This document shows positions 55,621 to 64,000 of a DNA stretch of 64,000 bases, piece after piece. Below the pieces are notes generated by a model. The model was not told where the DNA came from, did not search any database, and saw only the letters and a list, made by a program, of their open reading frames with translations. A program made the position numbers and the translations under genes. Source of the DNA: Cryptomeria japonica (Eukaryota; Streptophyta; Pinopsida; Cupressales; Cupressaceae); contig NC_081411.1 in assembly GCF_030272615.1 (NCBI RefSeq), positions 835,250,136 to 835,314,135 of the forward strand, given 5' to 3'. Numbering within the stretch: the first letter of the stretch is position 1; the number at the start of each line of letters is the position of its first letter.

Positions 55621-55880
55621 CAGACGCTGTTATACCAGACACAGACGCGTCTGTCCGACACAGACGCGGCTCTGTGATTCGCAGACGTGATTTCAGAACA
55701 CAGACGCCTTTTTATTCTGCAGACGCGATCAGAGGGTTCACAGACGCGATTCGGGATCACAGACGCGACTTTCGGAAACCTGCAAAAATAGAAAATGACA
55801 GAAACATAGACGCGATAAAAGATGTCACAGACGCCTCTGAAATACAAAAACGCGATCCGAACACTCGCAGACGCGAAAAA
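55621..55880 (-). repeat. ~20-bp-pitch array of ACACAGACGC units (B, next to the primer site)
   Basis: Units start at 55621, 55642, 55661, 55682, 55701, 55720, 55741 and 55760 (steps 21, 19, 21, 19, 19, 21, 19) and continue more loosely to about 55880. On the gag-pol strand the unit is GCGTCTGTGT, the same as in the PMD intron, so each array is sense for its own transcript. Confidence 0.92.
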
Positions 55881-55963
55881 AACCTAAAATGTCGTCGAAA
55901 TCGTCCGATCTGCAACTTCAAAAATGCAAAATCTGCAACAAAATGTTAAATGCAAAGGGACAA

Positions 55964-55983
55964 GAGTCCCACCGGGCGTGCCA
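55964..55983 (-). other. primer-binding site, element B
   Basis: On the gag-pol strand the LTR is followed by TTT and TGGCACGCCCGGTGGGACTC. It differs from A's site and nearly equals E's. The primer tRNA was not identified. Confidence 0.78.
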
Positions 55984-55986
55984 AAA

Positions 55987-56781
55987 TGTATATGGTGAAA
56001 ATGGATAGCAATAAACAACAATATTGAAAGACTAAAATGGATTCAACCACCAAACCCTAGCCTAACAATGAACAAAGATCCACCATAACATATGAAGATA
56101 ACCTAAGACAATGCAAATAACTCAAAAATCACAAAGATTATACCATCACATGTCCACTAGGGTTTTGATCTCCATTCTTCCTATCTCCATTGATCTTGTT
56201 TGATATGCTTGCTCTCAGATTTTTGTATGCACAAGAGCTCAACAAAGAACGGAATGTGGTTGCAAGTAGGATCGTAGTGTAGCCAAGTCCTCCAAAATTA
56301 GTCATTAGTCATTAGTCATTAGTCATTAGGGTTTGGTAATGAAGAAAGCATCTCCTTAAATAGAAGACACAATAGAAAATGGAGGGTTAAGATTGAGAGG
56401 TGTAAAAAGAGAGGTCGGCTAGGATTAGAGGGTAGGTATAAGAAATACCAAAATAATGAAAGGGGTAGGTAGTGTAGGAAATAAGAGATGAATGACATGT
56501 GTCATGTGTAGAAAAGGTTAATGAATTAATTAAATAAATAAAGATTTATTTAATTAATAGAAGAAGTAGGGCAATTAAATAAATAAAATATTTATTTAAT
56601 TTAGGAAAGGGATAATTTAAATAAATAAATGTATTTATTTAAATGAGAAATAAGGCTAGAAGAGGATAAATGAATTAATTAAATAAATAAAGATTTATTT
56701 AATTAATAGAAGAATTAGGTTTAGATAATTAAATAAATAAAATATTTATTTAATTAGACATGACAATTTTGGGTGTCTACA
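55987..56781 (-). repeat. 5' LTR of element B
   Basis: 795 bp, looks identical to 40461-41255. On the gag-pol strand TATTTAAGG at 56362-56354 replaces the TATATAAGG of E and is the likely TATA box. AT hairpins occupy 56520-56757 (U3). Confidence 0.97.
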
Positions 56782-56786
56782 CCTAT

Positions 56787-57461
56787 AACATTCTTGTTTA
56801 CCGGTCGGGGTACCAGGGTCCAAGTGTTGTTCTTATCAATTTGTTCCAACTCCTCCTCCATAGCTTTCACCCAATGATCATCACCAAATGCCTCTTTAGC
56901 ATTTTTGGGTTCAAAGGTGGATATCATGCAAGATTTCTCTTTTATCCTCCTTCTAGTTAGTACTCCAGCATCCTTATCCTCAATTATCTATTCAGGATTG
57001 TGATTCAGTCTCAAATACCTAGGAATAACATGATCATTCTCTTTAGGTTCAACTTCTTCATTGTCATCTTCCTCTGAATTTATTTGTTCCGGTTGAACAA
57101 GTACATCATGATTTGCTTTATCGGTTTCTGATTTAATAGTTTCAGGTTCTAAAAGCAAAATGTAAGGATATTCATCCTTCTTCTCAGAACTGGTTCCTTC
57201 TGATATTTCAGGGCATTCATCTACACAAACATCAGCACTCTCAACAATTTTCTGTGTCCAGTTGTTGAAGCATTTATAGGCCTTACTCTTGGTGGAATAG
57301 CCAAGAAATATGCCTTCATCACTCTTACCTTCAAACTTGCTTATGTAGTCACCTCTTTTAATAAAACATTTGCTACCAAATATTTTAAAATAGCTAACAT
57401 TAGGTGATCTCCCATACCAGTACTCATATGGGGTTTTGTCCTTACCTCTTTTTACCAGAAC
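56787..57461 (-). pseudogene. pol: integrase-RT junction and RT N-terminus of Copia element C
   Basis: Broken frames encode the integrase C-terminal region followed by the start of the Copia RT (HWVKAMEEELEQI just before the insertion point). The RT frame continues at 18387 on the other side of A and B. Several stops make it inactive. Confidence 0.75.
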
Positions 57462-58097
57462 TCAGTTCATTGTGTAGACAACTGTACTTACAGCTTCTTT
57501 CCAAAAGGTTTTTGATACACCTCCTTGTATCAACATAGTTCTAGCAGCTTCAACCACTGATCGGTTGTTTCTCTCTGCTATACCATTATGTTGTGGTGTC
57601 CTTGGTGTAGAAGGTTGTCGCTTGATACCATTATCATCACAATATTTAGTGAACTTTGCAGAAGTGAATTCACCGCCTTGATCTATTCTTAGACATTTTA
57701 TCTTTTTGCCACTCTTTTTCTCAACTAAGGCTCTGAATGCTTTGAATTTGCCAAAAGATTCATTCTTATCCTTCAAGAATGTGACCCACATCATCCTTGA
57801 ACAATCATCAGTGAAGATCATGAAGTATCTGTCACCTTGAATGCTTCTTGTTCTTATTGGTCCACATAGGTCTGTATGAACCAAATCTAACAAGTGCTCT
57901 GCTGAGAAGGACTTGCTCTTGAAAGTTGAAGAAGTCATCTTTCCTAGTTGACATTCTTTACAAAGAGCATTAACTGGTTTGTCTAGCTGAGGCAAACCTC
58001 TTACTGTCTTAGACTTGCTTACTTTAATAATATTGTCAAAATTTATATGACAAAATCTCCTATGCCAAAGCCAGATTTCATCTATTTTTGCAATCAA
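57462..58097 (-). pseudogene. pol: Copia integrase of element C
   Basis: A 211-codon open stretch with the integrase zinc region (LWHRRFCHINF, CKECQLGK), the catalytic Asp in HTDLCGP, the second Asp in RIDQGGEF and the catalytic Glu in GIAERNNR. The domain itself looks intact, but the stops on both sides and the disrupted RT make the element dead. Confidence 0.9.
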
Positions 58098-58142
58098 ATA
58101 GTTGCTAACTTTAGGATTGAGCTGAAATAGATTACCTTTAGT

Positions 58143-59486
58143 CTATTTCCTGGCTGCAATCAATTCACCTTTGTTGTCAAAGATTTTGCATATACCATTT
58201 CTAAACTCTAGTGGGTAACCTCTATCACTAAGTTGTGCCACACTTAAAAGATTGTGCTTTAGGCCTTCAACCCAATAGACATCATCAGTGCTGCTCTTCC
58301 CATTAAGAGAAATAACTCCCTTACCTTTTGCCATACAGGGTGAGTCATTGCCAAATCTGACAACACTACCATCAAATTCCTTCATGGAAAGAAATTTGCT
58401 CTGATCATCGGTCATATGATGTGAACCACTACTATCAATGATCCAATCATCAGAGTTATCCATTCTGGATACTAGTGCCTTCTGATATGATACTTCTTCC
58501 TTAATTGCTACAAACACAATATCTTCACTAGCATCATCATCAGATTCATCATCAGTAATACCACTGTCAATAGCTACAAGAAAATCCCTCTTGCCTTTAC
58601 CCTTGTACTTCTTAAATTTGTCTCTCTTGTAATCATTTTTGCCATTAGGGTAGTTTGTTGCTATATGACCAATCTTGTTGCATGTAAAACATTTTAAAGT
58701 TAGCTTACCTCTATATTTACCAGTGCCTCTAGGCAGACGTTTTGCCAACAATGCTTCAAGTTCCACTAAGTTGTCTTCATTATCAGCATCTCTGCTAGAT
58801 CTAGATTCATAACTATGGCTAGTATCTCTACTTCTTCTCACATATAGGTTAGAGATAGAAGCTCTAAATGCAGATTATGATCTTTGTACACTACCATCAT
58901 AGCCATTTAGTTCAAAAGTAGTAAGTTTGCCAATAATAGAGTCAAGAGTTACCTTTGTCTTGTCAATGTATTTCAGCTCCTGAATAGCTACAACTCGGAT
59001 AGCATAGATCGGTAGTAGGGTTCTCAGTACCTTACTGATTATTGTGGCATCTTCCACTTTCCCTCCTGCACTCTTTATCTCGCCAATTATCTCTTTGATC
59101 CTTTGACCATATTGTTGGATGTTCTCACCTTCAGACATTCTCATGTCGTCAAACTTGCCTCTTAAACTCTCTTCTTTAGCAATCTTGACATGCTCATCAC
59201 CGCTATAGATATCTTCAAGTTTCTTCCATACTTCATATGCAGTTGCATGACCATGAGCATCTACACATTCAACATCAAACAAAGAACTGATAATAGCTTC
59301 TAATGCCTGGTGATTTTCTTGTTGTTCTTTCTTCTGATCATCAGTTAGGGGTCCAGTAGGTGTATTATACTTATGTTCTATATGATCCCAATACTAACTA
59401 CCAAGACTCTTAATGTAAATCTTCATTCTATCACTCCATATTATATAGTTATCTTTGTTAAACTTCAGACCTTCTTTCTTCATCAT
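58143..59486 (-). pseudogene. gag: gag and protease of Copia element C
   Basis: Gag probably starts at the methionine at 59486 (MMKKEGLKF). An early stop lies near 59395, the next open stretch is 59282-58875 (UBN2-type gag, YEVWKKLEDIYSG), and another is 58841-58143. The latter has a knuckle CFTCNKIGHIATNY in which the last Cys is Tyr, and a protease site reading WIIDSSGSHHMT instead of the usual WIIDSGCSHHMT type. Both changes and the stops mark decay. Confidence 0.85.
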
Positions 59487-59543
59487 GATCTACAAGATCT
59501 TTTCCTCAAGCTATTAGGCTTTTAGATTAAGAGGACCTGAGAA

Positions 59544-59555
59544 GCTCTAATACCA
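59544..59555 (-). other. primer-binding site of element C (initiator tRNA-Met type)
   Basis: On the coding strand TGGTATTAGAGC lies 2 bp after the 5' LTR and matches the common plant TGGTATCAGAGC site at 11 of 12 positions. Confidence 0.85.
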
Positions 59556-59557
59556 AT

Positions 59558-60954
59558 TGATGGTATAATGAAAGAATAAGTATCCGGTAGAATACTGAGA
59601 GGGGGGGGGGTGAATCAGTATATTGAAAAACTGATACAAAGTTCCCAAACTCAAACTCAGTCAAGATCAATATTCATAGGAATACTTGACATTAACCGGT
59701 TTAACTGTTATGACAACTTTAACAGTAAACACCTTCAATCTTGTAAACATCAACAATGTTTAATCATAACTCAACATATTCATCTCTCAATGCGTATACT
59801 TAACATGCCTTATCAAAAGTTAATCAAATCAACAAATAAGATCACAGCCACAAAAGCATTCACCACTTGACACAAATGTTTATACGTGGAAAACCCAAAT
59901 AGGTAAAAACCATGATGAGATGAGACTCACAAGGATAGCTATCTGAACTCTTTCGAAGTTCACCCTGTTAGGAGCCAAAGCCTATTAAAGATTTACAATA
60001 AGTCCTGTTAAGAACTAATTTCAGTTAGGAATCATCTGGTTAAGGGATTTACAAATATGCCTTGTTAGAAGAACAATACCCTGTTAGGAGTAATCTCGTT
60101 GGAGGATTTAAGAATCCAAGCTAATGGACCACCTTGTTAGAGGATTTAATGAGTAACCAAGCTTGTTAGAGCTTACCCGATTAAGGGATTTTACTTTTTT
60201 TGTAATTGTTAGAAAACAACAGGTTTTCTTGATCTGTCTGAGTAGCACTATCTTTGCTTGATTAGATCCTTCTAAGCTTCAATCAGCCTTCACTCAAAGT
60301 GCAGATCCATTTAGTGGTTGGGAAACCACACACTCAACAAGTTTTATATCAACCTTGCCAACAACCTTTACAAACAACTTCATCGACCTTAAATACAAAT
60401 CAATTAGGTTGGTAACACAACAAAAACCTAATTCTCATCATTGAGATTACAAACAAGTCGGTTCAATCTTGACCATTAGAAATTATAACAATCTCTTCAC
60501 ATTCTTCAAGACAATTCCAACCGCTACATGATCATCACTCCATTGGATTTTGTAACTCATCACACGTTGTACATTAAATGCAATCTACTTTTCTCCTTCC
60601 CTAGACAATAAGCAAGCGTGCCAAACCAATTTGAATTTATCCTCATACAATGATCACACGTGCCTCCATCATTACCACTCATCAGATAATGAACCAACAA
60701 ACTTGATCAATTAGGGTTTAACAGCTGATAGGGTTTACCGATTACATTACATAGAAAGGTTTAACCCTTCACACTAGTTAAACTCACAAACTTTACCTAC
60801 ATCGGTTACAACATCTTGTACAACTCTCTTCTTACCGGTTACTAGCCAATATCAAAAATAACAATATCAACAATAACATGAATACCTTTTACCGGTTTAA
60901 TTGACATCAATGACAACATATCATTAATGCAATCTCTTATGCAAAATGCCAACA
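59558..60954 (-). repeat. 5' LTR of Copia element C
   Basis: 1397 bp, pairs with 15199-16620. Contains a run of ten G near 59600, and the acgtggaaaaccc signature near 59885. Confidence 0.9.
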
Positions 60955-61000
60955 CACACACACCCCCCCCCCCCCCTCTCAGTGTTCTTGGATTCCAACA
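60955..61000 (+). repeat. 5' LTR of element D, last 46 bp
   Basis: Starts in a CA repeat and a run of about 14 C, then ctctcagtgttcttgg and the terminus TTCCAACA. It completes the LTR that begins at 14275. Confidence 0.8.
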
Positions 61001-61002
61001 AT

Positions 61003-61014
61003 TGGTATCAAAGC
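61003..61014 (+). other. primer-binding site of element D (initiator tRNA-Met type)
   Basis: TGGTATCAAAGC, 2 bp after the LTR end, matches the common TGGTATCAGAGC site at 11 of 12 positions. Confidence 0.85.
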
Positions 61015-61068
61015 CTTGTGCCTCAGAGGAACTTTAACAGCTTGAGGAAGATCCTGAATTCGGAATCC

Positions 61069-62094
61069 ATGGATATGAGTTTGGAGAAGGAACTTGAGGT
61101 AGCACTTGAAGATTATGATGATGAAAGGATGAAGAACTTGAAGTTACAAGATGAATTGAACTCTTCTCAGAAATTCATTCTTGTCCTAGAGGAGAGGTTG
61201 TCAACTGTTTAGGCCAAGAGGAAGGAACTTTTGCAGAACAAGGATAATGATGAGAAAGATGCCCTTAATGAGAGATGTATGAAGATGAGTCAGGAGAACA
61301 TGGTTATGAGGAATGAAATGCAAGCTATAACTATGAGGATGTCAAAAGAGATTGAGGACCAGAAGAAAAAGGAAGAAAATCTTGTTTTATCTCTAAAAAC
61401 AAATTTGAAGAATGTGGTAGGTTGGTTCATGAAAATGATATGCTGAGAACCGATTTAGCACAATCCCAGAGTAATGAACAAGAACTTGAGAGACAAATGA
61501 TAATTTTGAGAGATCTGGCCATTGCAAGTGAGTATAAAGAAAAATTCAAGATCAGTTTAGCACAACTTGATGAATTATTAAAAAGACAAAGACAGAATGG
61601 AGATTCCAGTGGACTTGGATTTGAACAAGGACAGAGTTCTGAGCTGCAAATGAAGATCAAAACCGGCAAGGCAATTTAATGCTTATAAATTTAATGGTAG
61701 ATGCTTTGTTTGTAATAAATTTGGTCAGATGGCTAGGCAATGCAGAAATAGAGCAAATCAGAACCTTGATTCTACTCTCGGATAATGTTATAAATGCAAT
61801 AAGTATGGTCATAAGATAGAAGATTGCAAAATGAATGTTAAATGTTATGCATGTGGAAACTTTGGACATATGGCTAATCAATGCAGGTCAAGCAATTACA
61901 CTGGTTTTAGCAAAGCAATTAAAAAGAACAATGTTACATGTTATGCATGCAATGAGGTTGGACATATTGCTAAGTTTTGTAGAAGCAGAAATCCACCGGT
62001 TGGTAATAATGGATCAAATGAGAAAGGAAAAGAGAAGGTTAATGAAATTCGGCAAGATCATACCCAGAGATGGGTCAGGAAGTCAGAAGAATAA
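61069..62094 (+). pseudogene. coiled-coil and four-knuckle gag-like protein of element D
   Basis: From ATG at 61069 a Glu/Lys/Leu-rich coiled-coil region runs through a TAG at 61210 and a frameshift near 61420 to about 61680. Then four CCHC-type knuckles follow: CFVCNKFGQMARQC (the His is Gln), CYKCNKYGHKIEDC, CYACGNFGHMANQC and CYACNEVGHIAKFC, interrupted by a stop after the first. The usual Copia gag core (UBN2-like) is not seen before the coiled coil. It would bind nucleic acid and multimerise; inactive here. Confidence 0.72.
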
Positions 62095-62504
62095 TCAGTA
62101 GATGGAAATGCACTAGTTACTCAACCGGTAGAGGAGGTTGCTCCTGCATCGACAGGAAACTCATCTAAGGCAGGTGCCTTAGGGGTAGGCAAAAATCATG
62201 AAGATAGTGCATGTGCCCCGGGAAGAGGTTCAGGAAGATGTTCCAGACATTGAAGATGCTTATCCAACATGGAGATGTTTGATCAAGATCCGATATCTTC
62301 TACGGGAAGTCATTCATATCAATGACCAATTAGGGTTTCTTGGAGGTTAACAGGATGAATTCACTTCATTTCTGATCACTTTGCATTCAAAGTGATTCAA
62401 AGGAAGTATAAGGAGATTCAGTGCAATCGATATCATCTTGAGCAATTTGAAGAGCTCTTTAGGGTTTTTCACCGGCACCTATTCACGGGTATTTATCTTT
62501 CATT

Positions 62505-63790
62505 ATGGAAGCAGGATCATCATCTGTACCCATGTTTATTGCAAATCCTACTGTTGTTGAGGTCAAGGACCGTCCTAGGCCAATTTTCAAGCGATATCCT
62601 CATATCACTACACTAGACGACTCGATTGGAGCTTTTTCCCGTGTCCCGAAAGGAGTCGTGTATGTTGAAGATGTCATAGCTTACATTCACTGTCATATTG
62701 AGGATTTGGGAATGAGTGATATTAAGAGCATGTACATGAGTGAGTTAATGGGAGATTCTGGAAAGATTAAGCCTGAATACTAGCATATTGAGGATCTAGG
62801 GTTTACCGACATTATGGATATTTCAGAATTTGAAGATGAGATTGTTAGATATGTTTTGAGTAGAGTACATGGAGAATCTATCTGGTTGGATAGATCATAT
62901 AAGATTTTGAAGGAGGCCATCAGGGCAATCATTAGTTTACCATAGGTTAAACAACGTCCCGAGAAGAAGGTTTCTAATGATCAGGTCACCAAGATCACTG
63001 GCACAACATCTGACAAGCGATCAATGAGGATTAGTACTATCACCGATAGAGATATCAGATTTGGAAGCATGGTCATTGGTTACAAGGTAACACAATCAAA
63101 CCGACTGAATTCTATTCCTAGCTCCTGCATTTATGCAACTCGTAAAATGATGAGGGAGAATGAGAAGTTAGATCTATGTGACTAGATGTTGGATGAATTA
63201 TTGATTAACCTAGGAAAGATCAAAGGAGAGAAGAAAGAACATTCTAGTATGGTAACCTAATTGTTTGTTTAATATTGTTTTTCATCAATGAGACTCCCAG
63301 TTTTGGGAAGAGACAATGGGCATTCGATATCTCGATAGGGAGGCAAATCAAACAATCAATTGCTACATTGGGTAGTCAGAGAGATGACAAAGTGTGGGGT
63401 TACTTTAAGGCATTTCAAAAGACTATGAATTCCTAATCACATTGCTGAGAAGTACTCAACCGAGATATGCTTCATGGTCAAGACAAATAAAACCTTGATG
63501 GAAGTTGTAAAGCCTCAGAAGATTTGGATTGAGGAAATGGGTTATGAAGTTGATGCACAAATTCTAGATGCTTATGCACAGATGCTAATTGATACACCTA
63601 TAGATGAAACTGTAAAAACCTTTGGTACTGCTAAACAGAAAAAGCAAGAGGTTGAAACTGAGTTCAATCGAAAGAGAGGGAGAAGCAGGAGGGCAAGGCA
63701 AGTAAATTTGTTGAAAAGGTTTCACAGGATATCAAAGCATTAATTGATGTTGTTACGTAGAAAGGAAGGAAGAGGAAAGAGACATAAATA
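62505..63790 (+). pseudogene. unrecognised second protein of element D
   Basis: Fragments starting MEAGSSSVPMFIANPTVVEV at 62505, with stops at 62781 and about 62945 and later frame breaks, form a protein of roughly 400 residues. Segments include FKRYPHITTLDDSIGAFSRV, YMSELMGDSGKI, FEDEIVRYVLSRVHGES, YGVDAQ-like helices and a Lys/Arg-rich end (63640-63790). I recognise no domain. I recall similar proteins from conifer genomes but cannot verify it. It lies where gag-pol would follow, so D may carry non-standard cargo. Confidence 0.5.
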
Positions 63791-64000
63791 TTCATTGAGC
63801 CAATTGCAGCAAAATCTGGATCTAATGATGACACACCCTTGGCATTCAAAAGGGTATTAAGGAGGAAAACTGAAGAGACTAAGGTAGAAGCAAAGAAGCA
63901 ACTGGTTAGGATAGTTACTATCTGGGTAATGGCACAGAAAAGAGCACCAAAAGAAACACCTTTAGCCCCATCTAGTACTAGAAGAAGGATGACACTGATC
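63791..64000 (+). other. further coding-like sequence of element D to the window end
   Basis: Lys/Glu-rich translated words continue (KRVLRRKTEETKVEAKKQ), interrupted by stops. Probably the continuation of the second protein or a linker; cut by the window edge. Confidence 0.35.

Larger units (their letters stand above)
53634..55963 (-). other. long 5' leader of element B
   Basis: About 2.3 kb between primer site and gag without a supported protein. It contains a second periodic array (54128-54405), the conserved leader block (54648-55225) and the primer-proximal array (55621-55880). 53640-54110 aligns with E 4620-5090 and has no recognised feature. Confidence 0.75.
40461..56781 (-). mobile_element. 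Element B: near-intact Tat-like Ty3/gypsy element with antisense PMD gene
   Basis: Two 795-bp LTRs (40461-41255 and 55987-56781) that look identical by eye, the TSD CCTAT on both sides (40456-40460 and 56782-56786), a primer site and a purine tract define a complete 16,321-bp element. Gag-pol is on the minus strand and nearly intact. A two-exon PMD gene is intact on the plus strand between pol and the 3' LTR. The identical LTRs indicate very recent insertion. It lies 8 bp from element A within Copia element C. Confidence 0.96.
15199..60954 (-). mobile_element. Element C: Ty1/copia retrotransposon, split by A and B
   Basis: Two related LTRs (15199-16620 and 59558-60954), a tRNA-Met primer site beside the right one and a purine tract beside the left one define a minus-strand Copia element. 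Removing A, B and one copy of each TSD leaves about 7.36 kb, normal for Copia. Internal order is gag, protease, integrase, reverse transcriptase, RNase H, i.e. the Copia order. The interruption falls inside RT. It is inserted in the LTR of D. No clean TSD is seen (catct on the left, cacac on the right), perhaps because the right flank is a CA/poly-C tract. Confidence 0.9.
61001..64000 (+). mobile_element. Element D body (plus-strand LTR element, right end outside the window)
   Basis: It begins with the primer site and carries two decayed frames: a coiled-coil/zinc-knuckle protein (61069-62094) and an unrecognised protein (62505-about 63790). No protease, integrase or RT is seen in the 3 kb visible. 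The stretch 62095-62504 has no supported gene. The LTR end (a C run followed by ctctcag) resembles Copia element C, so D may be a Copia-type or dependent element. Confidence 0.7.

Overview
The window is repeat-dense nuclear DNA of a seed plant. I infer a conifer or other large-genome gymnosperm, from nested giant Ty3/gypsy elements, Copia elements with the LTR style familiar from conifers, and a degraded endogenous pararetrovirus. This is recall of family style, not a database result. I found no ordinary single-copy host gene, tRNA or rRNA. Almost everything can be assigned to mobile elements, most with exact ends from LTRs and target-site duplications (TSDs).

Layout. 1-7553: a Ty3/gypsy Tat-like element (called E, minus strand, left end outside the window) keeping gag-protease but with most of pol replaced. 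7554-8760: a Copia-like LTR fragment. About 9430-14274: a decayed endogenous pararetrovirus on the minus strand. It is cut at 14274 by element D, a plus-strand LTR element with tRNA-Met-type primer site and LTR 14275-15198 + 60955-61000; its body runs from 61001 past the window end. D's LTR is cut by Copia element C (minus, 15199-60954). C is split inside its reverse transcriptase by two Tat-like Ty3/gypsy elements sitting 8 bp apart: A (18388-40452, TSD GTACC) and B (40461-56781, TSD CCTAT). A is itself interrupted by a 4.6-kb LTR-type insertion F (26118-30711, TSD GATAT). The nest is five levels deep: pararetrovirus > D > C > A > F.

B is the jewel: two 795-bp LTRs that look identical by eye, a 2332-codon pol frame preceded by a gag segment and one in-frame TAG, and on the opposite strand an intact two-exon gene for a 671-aa plant-mobile-domain (PMD) protein. 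A carries a decayed version of the same layout.

The most unusual signal is noncoding. In A, B and E a 9-10 bp motif recurs at a near-constant pitch of about 20 bp (mostly 19, 21 or 18). It lies in the gag-pol leader next to the primer site, and in A and B again in the PMD gene's intron, in each case in sense orientation for its own transcript. B and E use GCGTCTGTGT-like units; A uses GCGCTTTTG/GCGCATATG-like units, so the architecture is conserved while the sequence is replaced. The gag-pol leaders also share a block of about 550 bp with a hairpin whose stem covaries and whose loop is constant.
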